Assembly: GCA_938041655.1 (NCBI GenBank)
Contig: CALISW010000139.1
Span: 1 to 47,057 of the forward strand
Reading direction: 5' to 3'
Origin: an uncultured Thiotrichales bacterium
GTDB lineage: Bacteria > Pseudomonadota > Gammaproteobacteria > CAZUMV01
Length of the DNA: 47,057 nucleotides
The notes beneath the pieces were generated by a model. The model was not told the DNA's origin, ran no database searches, and was given only the letters and a program-made list of their open reading frames with translations. Positions within the stretch are counted from its first letter, which is position 1. Every line of letters starts with the position of its first letter. The position numbers were made by a program, and so were the translations under genes. Below are positions 40,019 through 47,057 of the stretch, in pieces.

Positions 40019-40647
40019 GCAATCAATTATCTATTCAGGGTCTGCAATGCGAACGTGGAGAACACATCCTGTTTAGTGATCTGAGCTTCACCGTCAAGTC
40101 CGGCAAAGTCTGTTTTGTAAAAGGGTCTAATGGCAGTGGGAAAACCACCTTGTTACGCACTATTGCTGGCTACACTCAACCTTACGCAGGCAAGATCAAC
40201 TGGAACGATCAGGCAGCAACGCTGGCAAACCCTTCCTATACACAATCCTGTCGGTATGTCGGGCATCAAAACGGTTTGAAACAGGGGTTGAGTGCACGCG
40301 AAAACCTTGAGTTTTTTCAACAACTCTATGCTCTCGAGAAAACCACAGATAACTTTACAAGTGTTCTGAAAAAACTTGACATTGAAAATAAAAGCCAGTT
40401 GCCTGTGCGCAACCTTTCACAAGGACAACAGCGCAAAGTCGCATTGGCTCGACTCCTGCTAGGATCAAGTGATTTGTGGATACTTGATGAACCATTCACG
40501 TCACTCGACCAGACTTCACGCGCAATAATTGAAGATCTAATGCAACAACATTTAGATCAACAAGGCGCCATTTTACTGGTTACACATGAACCCCTGATGA
40601 AAATCAGTTCTGAACAGATAAATGTGATTGAGCTTGGTCATGAGTAG
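40015..40647 (+). CDS. ccmA: Cytochrome c maturation ABC ATPase CcmA
   Basis: The 210-residue ATPase has Walker A GSNGSGKTT at 37-45, the ABC signature LSQGQQRKVALAR and Walker B LWILDEPF, with an H-loop in LLVTHEP. CcmA with CcmB and C/D uses ATP to release haem-loaded CcmE. Length is normal. It overlaps the HAD gene by 4 bp and ccmB by 8 bp. Confidence 0.97.
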   Translation: MSNQLSIQGLQCERGEHILFSDLSFTVKSGKVCFVKGSNGSGKTTLLRTIAGYTQPYAGKINWNDQAATLANPSYTQSCRYVGHQNGLKQGLSARENLEFFQQLYALEKTTDNFTSVLKKLDIENKSQLPVRNLSQGQQRKVALARLLLGSSDLWILDEPFTSLDQTSRAIIEDLMQQHLDQQGAILLVTHEPLMKISSEQINVIELGHE

Positions 40648-41308
40648 CACAATCTTTCCGGTACTCAAGCGGGACCTGCTGCTGGCATACAGAAATAGCA
40701 CTGACATTGTTATTAGTCTGTTTTTCTTTATCGTTGTGGTTGCCCTTATTCCCATCAGCCTCAATGAGACTGAATCAACTTTACCGCGCCTGGCCCCAGG
40801 TTTGGTCTGGATTGCAGCATTGCTGTCCAGCATCCTCTCTCTGCACCGGTTGTTTGCAGAAGACCATGCTGATGGGTCACTGGATCTATTACTCAGCTCA
40901 AGCTCAGTCTATCAATGTGTACTGGCAAAAATCGCGGCTCATTGGTTGGTTACGGGTTTACCCCTCACACTAATCTCTCCAGTAATAGGACTGGCCTACA
41001 ACCTGCACGGAGAGCAGCTCAGCACACTGTTTATAAGCTTGTTAGTGGGTACCCCGGTACTGAGCTGTATTGGCGCTATTGGCGCCGCCATGACGATTGG
41101 GCTACGCTCTGGCAGCAGTTTAATCGCCTTAATCGTTTTACCATTGAACATACCCGTTATGGTCTATGGATCCGCCGCTGTTCGAGCCAGTATTAACAGC
41201 CCCGATAATGTCATGACATACTTGTTATTACTGACCGCTATGCTGATAATTGCACTGGTATTCGCGCCACTAGCGACTGCTGCCGCTCTAAAAATTTCAA
41301 ATGATTAA
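40640..41308 (+). CDS. ccmB: Cytochrome c maturation ABC permease CcmB
   Basis: The 222-residue protein has about six membrane helices and family landmarks: FPVLKRDLLLAYRN at the start, a DHADGSLDLLL loop, and LVGTPVLSCIGAIGAAMTIG and PLNIPVMVYGSAA later. ATG 40640 is preferred to the TTG at 40628, because it has the ATG and a normal family N-terminus; it overlaps ccmA by 8 bp. It is the membrane partner of CcmA. Confidence 0.96.
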   Translation: MSSTIFPVLKRDLLLAYRNSTDIVISLFFFIVVVALIPISLNETESTLPRLAPGLVWIAALLSSILSLHRLFAEDHADGSLDLLLSSSSVYQCVLAKIAAHWLVTGLPLTLISPVIGLAYNLHGEQLSTLFISLLVGTPVLSCIGAIGAAMTIGLRSGSSLIALIVLPLNIPVMVYGSAAVRASINSPDNVMTYLLLLTAMLIIALVFAPLATAAALKISND

Positions 41309-41314
41309 GGCACT

Positions 41315-42058
41315 ATGAGTTTCAATTGGTTTAAATATTCTTCACCCGCTTCATTTTATGGAATAAGCCATTCCATAATTAAAGCTGCCTCCATTATTGC
41401 GGTGATCCTGTGCCTGCTAGGTTTGTACTGGGGCTTTGCTAAAACACCCAACATACTGACAGATCAAAAAGAGTATTACCGCATTCTGTTCGTCCATGTG
41501 CCGGTTGCCTGGATGTCAATGTGGCTCTATATAACTCTGGTATTCTGGGCTGTGATTGGTTTGATTTTCAACACCCGCCTCTCCTATATGATGGCGGCTG
41601 CAACCGCACCTACCGGCGCACTGTTCGCTTTCCTGACTATCTGGACCGGAGCCTTCTGGGGCAAAACCAGTTGGGGCGTCTGGTGGGACTGGGACCCGCG
41701 TATGACCTCGATGCTGATTCTGTTATTTATTTACATTGGCTACATCGCCTTACAAAACTCAATTACAGATACTCGCCGCGCAGACCGTGCCAGCGCTTTA
41801 CTGGCTCTGGTAGGAGTGATTTGTATCCCGGTCATTTATTTATCCATCAACTGCCCTGACCCATACCAATGCGCAGCTTTACACCAACAATCATCGCTGA
41901 AAAAAATAGAAAGCAACATCCTGATCGCCATGTTCATCATGCTCTTTGCAACCTGGGCGTATTCATTTGCTGTCATTACCCATCGACTTCGCTCAATCAT
42001 ATTGGAGCGTGAAAAACGAACCCAGTGGGCGCAAGACATAAGCAAGGACATGACATGA
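41315..42058 (+). CDS. ccmC: Haem handling protein CcmC
   Basis: The 247-residue inner-membrane protein has six helices and the WWD motif, GVWWDWDPRMTSMLIL, which holds haem on the periplasmic face. It also has HVPVAWMSM with one of the axial His residues. CcmC transfers haem to CcmE. It starts 6 bp after ccmB and its stop overlaps ccmD by 4 bp. Confidence 0.97.
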   Translation: MSFNWFKYSSPASFYGISHSIIKAASIIAVILCLLGLYWGFAKTPNILTDQKEYYRILFVHVPVAWMSMWLYITLVFWAVIGLIFNTRLSYMMAAATAPTGALFAFLTIWTGAFWGKTSWGVWWDWDPRMTSMLILLFIYIGYIALQNSITDTRRADRASALLALVGVICIPVIYLSINCPDPYQCAALHQQSSLKKIESNILIAMFIMLFATWAYSFAVITHRLRSIILEREKRTQWAQDISKDMT

Positions 42059-42207
42059 AAGAACTCTTTGCCGCCGGTGGTTACGGGTTCTATTTATGGA
42101 TGAGCTATGCCGCCGTCTTTATAGGCATTCTACTTGAAACTCTGGGTCTGCGAGCACGCTTCAAACGTGCGTTAAACCAACTACGTATGCGACGAGCTGC
42201 AAAATGA
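42055..42207 (+). CDS. ccmD: CcmD, small membrane partner of CcmC
   Basis: The 50-residue protein starts at the ATG overlapping the ccmC stop (ATGA): MKELFAAGGYGFYLWMSYAAVF. It has one membrane helix (about 11-30) and a basic tail RARFKRALNQLRMRRAAK. CcmD helps release CcmE from CcmC. The start at 42025 seen upstream is in the ccmC coding region and is not used. Its stop overlaps ccmE by 4 bp. Confidence 0.93.
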   Translation: MKELFAAGGYGFYLWMSYAAVFIGILLETLGLRARFKRALNQLRMRRAAK

Positions 42208-42638
42208 CACCACGACATAAAAGAATTGGTTTTGTCATCATCGGCTTATTAGCCATATCGGTAGCTGCAGTGCTGGTAGTAACAGCCATGCAAAGCTACA
42301 CCAGCTATTTTTATAACTCGACACAAATAGTCAATAATGAAGCTCCGGTTGGCAAACTGATACGCATAGGCGGCATGGTCAAAGAAAACTCTATACGACG
42401 TGAACCAGGTGAACTTGAGATGACATTTATCGTCACTGATATGAGCAATGAAGTTACCGTGCGTTACAGCGGGATCGTACCTGACCTATTTAAAGAAGGT
42501 GGCGGCGCTGTCGCCAGAGGCGAGCTCAATCAAGCCGGCGAATTTATAGCCGAAGAAATCATGGCCAAGCATGATGAAAGCTATATGCCGCCTGAAGTAG
42601 CAGAGCTGATGCAACACAATCAAGCAGACCAACAGTAA
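42204..42638 (+). CDS. ccmE: Haem chaperone CcmE
   Basis: The 144-residue protein has one N-terminal membrane anchor (about 8-27) and an OB-fold domain. The covalent haem ligand His123 lies in AKHDESYMPPE, with the Tyr127 that completes the HxxxY motif. Features GGMVKENSIRREPGELEMTF and GIVPDLFKEGGG are also typical. CcmE carries haem from CcmC to CcmF/H. It ends just as ccmF starts. Confidence 0.97.
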   Translation: MTPRHKRIGFVIIGLLAISVAAVLVVTAMQSYTSYFYNSTQIVNNEAPVGKLIRIGGMVKENSIRREPGELEMTFIVTDMSNEVTVRYSGIVPDLFKEGGGAVARGELNQAGEFIAEEIMAKHDESYMPPEVAELMQHNQADQQ

Positions 42639-44623
42639 TGAGTGCTGAACTAGGACAATTTGCAGTCATCCTGGCGCTAGTGCTTGCACTGGTGCAGGCC
42701 ACCCTGCCTTTGATTGGTACTTTCAATGGTAATACCCGATTCATGCGCGTAGCGCACTCGACTGCATGGGGGCAATTCATCTTCCTGAGTCTGGCAATCG
42801 CTTGCCTTGCGCACGCCATGCTCAGCAATGATTTTTCGGTTCGCTATGTCGCTAACACTTCATCGATCGCATTACCTGAGATTTACAAAATTACGGCAAT
42901 CTGGGGTGGCCATGAAGGCGCGCTGTTATTGTGGACCTTTATATTCTCAATCTGGTGCGTTGCCGTCAGTACCTTCAGCAAATCGATTCCACTGGATATG
43001 ACGGCCAGAGTACTGGCTGTCATGGGTATGGTGGCAGTTGGTTTCTTACTCTTTATGTTGCTCACCTCTAGTCCGTTTGAACGACTAGCAATCGTCCCGG
43101 CAGATGGCAACGACTTAAATCCTTTGTTACAAGACCCGGGCATGATTATTCACCCGCCAATGCTATATGTTGGCTACTCAGGCTTTTCGGTAGCTTTCGC
43201 TTTTGCGATTGCAGCCCTATTGAGCGGACGCTTTGATGCTGCCTGGGCGCGCTGGTCTCGCCCGTGGACAACGGTTGCCTGGATCTTTTTAACGTTAGGC
43301 ATCTCACTAGGCAGCTGGTGGGCTTATCATGAACTTGGCTGGGGCGGCTGGTGGTTCTGGGACCCGGTTGAAAATGCATCGTTCATGCCCTGGTTAGCCG
43401 GTACCGCGCTGATTCATTCACTGGCAGTCGCAGAGAAACGCGGCAGCTTTAAATCATGGACCATTCTGCTTGCGATCTCCGCCTTCTCTCTGAGTTTGCT
43501 GGGCACCTTTCTGGTTCGTTCCGGCGTACTCACCTCCGTACATGCTTTCGCCAATGATCCTGCACGCGGATTGTTTATTTTAGTTTTTCTATCTTTATTC
43601 ATCGGTGGCTCATTAGCGTTATTCGCATGGCGTGCACCCGGCATAAATCGTGGCAGCCATTTTGAACTCGCCTCAAAAGAAACTGCCTTATTACTGAACA
43701 ATTTATTTCTGGCTGCGTTAACAGCCATTGTGTTGTTTGGTACATTGGCACCACTAATCTATGACGCCCTCAATTTGGGCAAAATTTCAGTTGGCTTTCC
43801 ATGGTTCAATTTAATGTTTGTGTTCATTACCCCACTGATGTTTGTACTAATGGGACTGGGACCGTTGATTCAATGGAAAAAACAAACCGGAGCAGAATTA
43901 TTTAGCCGGGTTAAGTGGCTGGCATTAGGTAGCATACTTCTTGCAGTTGCCTGTGCTACTCCGTTATTCACACCAGCCTGGAGCTGGTTAACCGGATTGG
44001 GCACAGGTTTGGTAGCGTGGATAACATCTACTTCAATCAAAGCCTTGATCGAGCACACCAGTAAACGTAAAACTCTTGGATTTTGGCAGGATTTCTCAGG
44101 CAGGAGTAGAAGCTTTTATGGCATGCTCGTAGCTCACCTGGGCATGGCTATGTTGATACTCGGCGTCACTTATGTCTCGATTTACGACATGGAAAAAGAT
44201 GTCAGCATTAGGCCGGGTGAAACCTATTCACTCAATGATTATAGTTTTCGCTTTGATGACATTCGTGAATTAACAGGCCCGAATTACACCAGTTATATGG
44301 CTGAATTCGAGCTCTATAAAAACAATAAACTAATCGGTAATTTGAGCCCCGAAAAACGGGTCTACAATATTCAAACCATGCCGATGACTGAAGCTAGCGT
44401 TAACACCGGTCTGATGCGCGATGTTTACGTCTCTCTCGGAGAACCATTGGGTGACGGCGCCTGGGCTGTCAGGCTTTACTACAAGCCGATGGTGCGATGG
44501 ATCTGGTTGGGATCAATCTTCATGGCACTGGGAGGCTTGCTTTCAGTTACTGACCGTCGTTATCGACAAAAAGCACGCCATACTTCAACCAGCAATGAAG
44601 CTGTTATTAGCCAGGCATCATGA
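42638..44623 (+). CDS. ccmF: Haem lyase subunit CcmF
   Basis: The 661-residue protein has many membrane helices. It carries the WWD motif GGWWFWDPVENASFMPW and ITAIWGGHEGALLLW, the haem-site landmarks, plus the periplasmic C-terminal loop. CcmF with CcmH and CcmI attaches haem to apocytochrome c. It shares an ATGA with the stop of ccmE and its own stop overlaps ccmG by 4 bp. Confidence 0.97.
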   Translation: MSAELGQFAVILALVLALVQATLPLIGTFNGNTRFMRVAHSTAWGQFIFLSLAIACLAHAMLSNDFSVRYVANTSSIALPEIYKITAIWGGHEGALLLWTFIFSIWCVAVSTFSKSIPLDMTARVLAVMGMVAVGFLLFMLLTSSPFERLAIVPADGNDLNPLLQDPGMIIHPPMLYVGYSGFSVAFAFAIAALLSGRFDAAWARWSRPWTTVAWIFLTLGISLGSWWAYHELGWGGWWFWDPVENASFMPWLAGTALIHSLAVAEKRGSFKSWTILLAISAFSLSLLGTFLVRSGVLTSVHAFANDPARGLFILVFLSLFIGGSLALFAWRAPGINRGSHFELASKETALLLNNLFLAALTAIVLFGTLAPLIYDALNLGKISVGFPWFNLMFVFITPLMFVLMGLGPLIQWKKQTGAELFSRVKWLALGSILLAVACATPLFTPAWSWLTGLGTGLVAWITSTSIKALIEHTSKRKTLGFWQDFSGRSRSFYGMLVAHLGMAMLILGVTYVSIYDMEKDVSIRPGETYSLNDYSFRFDDIRELTGPNYTSYMAEFELYKNNKLIGNLSPEKRVYNIQTMPMTEASVNTGLMRDVYVSLGEPLGDGAWAVRLYYKPMVRWIWLGSIFMALGGLLSVTDRRYRQKARHTSTSNEAVISQAS

Positions 44624-45135
44624 ACCGTTTTCTCCCGCTTGTTATTTTATTAGTGCTGGCTCTTTTTCTGGGTCTCGGTTTACGAAAAGACCCGTCAATT
44701 GTGCCCTCGCCATTAATCAATCAACCTGCTCCGTCGTTTGAACTGCCTGAACTGCGTGATGTAAATAAGACAGTTACCAAAGAAACCTCCTTAGGAACAC
44801 CCTATTTGTTAAATGTCTGGGCGACCTGGTGTGCGAACTGTCGCGTCGAACACCCAGTACTAATGCAAATAGCTAATGACGGCCGTATTCCAATCGTGGG
44901 TTTGAATTATAAAGATGATCGACCAGCCGCTTTACAATGGCTAACAGATTATGGTGATCCTTATCGTGATATTGCATACGATGAGTCTGGCAGGGTCAGC
45001 ATAGATTTTGGTGTGTATGGAGCACCAGAGACGTTCTTGATTGATAGCGAAGGTAACGTTCGACACAAGGTAATAGGCCCTATATCGGTAGAGCTTTGGC
45101 AAGAGACTTTGCTCCCGATGCTGGCAGAGTTATAA
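44620..45135 (+). CDS. ccmG: Thioredoxin-like CcmG/DsbE
   Basis: The 171-residue protein has an N-terminal membrane anchor (about 5-20) and a thioredoxin fold. The active site is WCANC with Cys71 and Cys74; the GAPETFLID segment carries the cis-Pro region. CcmG keeps CcmH and the apocytochrome CxxCH site reduced. The dipeptide between the cysteines is AN, not the PT or PS of E. coli relatives. It overlaps ccmF by 4 bp. Confidence 0.95.
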   Translation: MNRFLPLVILLVLALFLGLGLRKDPSIVPSPLINQPAPSFELPELRDVNKTVTKETSLGTPYLLNVWATWCANCRVEHPVLMQIANDGRIPIVGLNYKDDRPAALQWLTDYGDPYRDIAYDESGRVSIDFGVYGAPETFLIDSEGNVRHKVIGPISVELWQETLLPMLAEL

Positions 45136-45140
45136 ACCGT

Positions 45141-45608
45141 ATGAACCTGAGAACCACCCTTGCACTACTGCTACTTACATTTTCCTGTCAGTTATTTGCG
45201 GTCACCAATGAATTTGAATTTGGAAACCGGGTTAACGAACAACGCTATCTCTCATATATCAGCAAAATACGTTGCCTGGTTTGCCAAAATGAATCACTGG
45301 GGTCTTCCAGATCTGATCTGGCGATTGACTTGAGAAATGAAATCTACCGCCTGATGGCGCAAGGTCAGAGCAACGAGCAAATCGACGACTTTTTAGTTTC
45401 ACGGTATGGTGATTTTATTCTGTATCAACCTCCGGTTAAGAGCTCGACCTTGATGCTATGGTTTGGACCCTTTGTATTACTGTTTGTATTATTGACATTG
45501 TTACTATTTCGTATAAAAAAAATGAAAAACCAGCCCACAACTCTATCGGCATCAGAACAACAGCAAGCACGTGAGCTGCTAAATCCCAAAGAAGATCAAC
45601 ATGACTAG
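45141..45608 (+). CDS. ccmH: Thiol-oxidoreductase subunit CcmH
   Basis: The 155-residue form from ATG 45141 has a signal peptide, the RCLVC site with Cys45 and Cys48 (KIRCLVCQNESLGSSRSDLAIDLRNEI), and a C-terminal membrane helix (about residues 103-128). It reduces apocytochrome c for haem attachment. An upstream start at 45096 would lie inside ccmG, so 45141 is used; it follows ccmG by 5 bp. This is the short CcmH; the TPR part is a separate gene (ccmI), unlike the fused E. coli CcmH. Confidence 0.95.
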   Translation: MNLRTTLALLLLTFSCQLFAVTNEFEFGNRVNEQRYLSYISKIRCLVCQNESLGSSRSDLAIDLRNEIYRLMAQGQSNEQIDDFLVSRYGDFILYQPPVKSSTLMLWFGPFVLLFVLLTLLLFRIKKMKNQPTTLSASEQQQARELLNPKEDQHD

Positions 45609-46815
45609 CTTTTGGTTGATTGCAATTGTGATGATGGTGGTAGCAGTGGCTCTGACCGTATGGCCGTTACTTGGTCATGCTCTAAAAGGCTCAATTGATC
45701 GACGCCAACTTAATATCAGCTTGTTACAGGAACAGTATCAACAATTAGATCAGGACTTGGCAGATGGCATTATTGATAATGATATCCATGCCTCATCCAA
45801 AGCAGATCTTGAAGCAGCAATTCTCGCAGACAGCAAGACGCATGATCAACCCGCTACCCAAGCAACAAGCAAAGCAGGCATTACAGCGATAGCTCTTATT
45901 GTATTAATACCTATGTCTTCTGCATTTCTGTACAAGCAATATGGTAACCCGGCATTGTTAACTGCAAAACCCACTACCTCACCAACACAACAAGATGTCG
46001 AAGACATGGTATCCGGTCTGGCTGCAAGACTTGAGTCTGAACCGGATAATCTTGAAGGCTGGATCATGCTGGGCAAGAGTTACATGATGATGCGTCGCTA
46101 CACAGAAGCTAAATCTGTATACAAACGCCAGCTGGACAATCACCCGAATGATATTAACTTCCTGCTTGGTTATGCCGATGCGCTAGCGATGGAAGCCAAT
46201 GGTGTATTTACCGGTGAACCGTACCAGATCATTAAGAAAATACTGGAGCTCGAGCCAAAACACATTCAAGGTCGTTGGATGGCGGGCATGGCCGAAGAAC
46301 AAGCTGGCAATACCGAACAGGCGCTCTCCTACTGGGAGCCCTTGCTGATTGATCTACAGCAAATCAGCCCCGACATGGCCGCTGAATTGCAACGCATGAT
46401 TTCTAATATCAATCCTGTAGCGGGCAACGATACTGAACAAATCAATCAGACAGCCGCTAGTAAAAAGAGACTGAAAGTTAAAGTGTCTATCGACCCAGCA
46501 CTGGCTAGTCAGGTCAAGCCAACTGACGTGTTATTTGTCTATGCCAGAGCAATGCAAGGCCCACCGATGCCACTGGCTATCCAGAAATTGAATGCGAACA
46601 ATATACCTGATGAAATCATACTGGATGACAGCACCGCGATGATGCCGCAAATGCAGTTGAGTAACTTTACCGAGGTTAAGGTAGATGCACGTATTTCAGC
46701 CACTGGCTCCGCCACACCACAAAGCGGCGATTACTATGGTCGAATTGAAAATATAGAGGTTAGTGCCAATTCGAATTCAACATTATCAATAGTAATTGAT
46801 AAGACCGTCGAATAG
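45601..46815 (+). CDS. ccmI: Apocytochrome c chaperone CcmI
   Basis: The 404-residue protein has a membrane-anchored N-terminal domain with two helices (about 3-20 and 95-115), then a TPR region (about 125-250: DVEDMVSGLAARLESEPDNLEGWIMLGKSYMMMRRYTEAKSVYKR) and a C-terminal domain of the CcmI type (KVKVSIDPALASQVKPTDVLFVYARAMQGPPMPLA). It binds the C-terminus of apocytochromes and presents them to the haem lyase. The start overlaps ccmH by 8 bp. It is the last ccm gene, followed by a leftward terminator. Confidence 0.93.
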   Translation: MTSFWLIAIVMMVVAVALTVWPLLGHALKGSIDRRQLNISLLQEQYQQLDQDLADGIIDNDIHASSKADLEAAILADSKTHDQPATQATSKAGITAIALIVLIPMSSAFLYKQYGNPALLTAKPTTSPTQQDVEDMVSGLAARLESEPDNLEGWIMLGKSYMMMRRYTEAKSVYKRQLDNHPNDINFLLGYADALAMEANGVFTGEPYQIIKKILELEPKHIQGRWMAGMAEEQAGNTEQALSYWEPLLIDLQQISPDMAAELQRMISNINPVAGNDTEQINQTAASKKRLKVKVSIDPALASQVKPTDVLFVYARAMQGPPMPLAIQKLNANNIPDEIILDDSTAMMPQMQLSNFTEVKVDARISATGSATPQSGDYYGRIENIEVSANSNSTLSIVIDKTVE

Positions 46816-46847
46816 CGTTCAAGTCTGTAGCCACATTAAACGCAGGC

Positions 46848-46873
46848 AAAAAAAAGGTGGCCAATGGCCACCT
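46848..46873 (-). terminator. Strong intrinsic terminator, leftward
   Basis: On the minus strand a perfect 8-bp stem (AGGTGGCC, 46873-46866, loop ATT, complement 46862-46855) is followed by a run of eight T (46855-46848). It would stop transcription coming from the right, beyond the window, and meets the ccm transcript head to head. On the plus strand the hairpin is followed only by GAAAAATAAA, so it is at best a weak terminator for ccmI, though it may protect that mRNA's 3' end. Confidence 0.8.
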
Positions 46874-47057
46874 GAAAAATAAACTGATAAACGAAACTGA
46901 TAAAACTGGTGCTTTGGACTTGCCTCGGCGTTTGTACTGCGTTAACTGATGGTTAGATATTGACGTAGATTGTCACTTTTGTACAGTACTGCATGAGGGT
47001 CGACGAGCAAATGATGTACGGGTCATTGTCAGTCCGTCAGAGGATGTCTATCAGGTC
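46874..47057. other. Non-coding end of window, no gene seen
   Basis: All three leftward frames entering from the right meet a stop within about 30 bases, and no rightward start with an open frame reaches the edge. Two near copies of AAACTGATAAA lie around 46880-46905. The region is probably the 3' tail of a leftward transcript that ends at the terminator at 46848-46873. Confidence 0.5.

Noticed and set aside
46880-46905. Two AAACTGATAAA copies as a possible repeat array
   Set aside because: Only two short copies without spacers of equal length; not a CRISPR or attachment site.

Overview
This window looks like a chromosomal segment of a gammaproteobacterium. The evidence is a System I cytochrome c maturation operon, split ccmH and ccmI genes, the tldD-pmbA pair, yhdP, rng, a Maf gene, and the leuS-lptE-holA and proA-nadD-rsfS-rlmH blocks. 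Base composition is moderately AT-leaning by eye. Many lipoproteins and exported enzymes fit an aquatic or marine heterotroph, but I cannot name a genus. There are no phage genes, transposases, integrases, rRNA or tRNA genes or CRISPR arrays, and no gene-free stretch exceeds about 250 bases.

Positions 1-19 kb are an accessory zone of short operons in both directions. It opens with the start of a small cut-off gene and a secreted TonB-C-like protein. Next comes a tightly overlapped leftward unit: exported thioredoxin-fold protein, SGNH hydrolase, AzlC and AzlD. After it are an HD phosphohydrolase with a small lipoprotein, an SDR oxidoreductase, an alpha/beta hydrolase and a LysR regulator. A soxR gene follows, diverging from a VOC-family gene, with a perfect 20-bp SoxR-box palindrome between them. 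Two lipoprotein-type S9 oligopeptidases flank a frame-shifted polysaccharide deacetylase and a second VOC protein. Small genes follow: YjbR-like, Trp-rich, membrane proteins and a GFA-fold protein. Then come chorismate synthase and a secreted protein of unknown role.

Positions 19-37 kb are housekeeping and all leftward. The transcription order is leuS, lptE, a small membrane gene, holA, proA, nadD, rsfS, rlmH, maf, rng, yhdP, tldD, pmbA and finally cysS, which probably has its own promoter. Many junctions are 4-8 bp overlaps. The first eight genes cover leucyl-tRNA charging, LPS export, the clamp-loader delta subunit, proline and NAD synthesis and ribosome maturation. The rest cover nucleotide quality control, RNA processing, envelope lipid transport and a metalloprotease pair. 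A membrane-bound GGDEF/EAL c-di-GMP enzyme sits upstream of leuS.

Positions 39.3-46.8 kb are a rightward operon. A HAD-IB phosphatase-like gene overlaps ccmA, followed by ccmB, C, D, E, F, G, H and I. A strong intrinsic terminator for leftward transcription from outside the window lies just past ccmI.

The most informative signals are the soxR/VOC intergenic control region, the frame-shifted deacetylase, an alpha/beta hydrolase with His at the nucleophile position, two apparently lipid-anchored S9 oligopeptidases, and the fusion of two housekeeping clusters that I recall as separate in other gammaproteobacteria. I did not find a convincing new multi-gene system such as a defence, CRISPR or secretion cassette.
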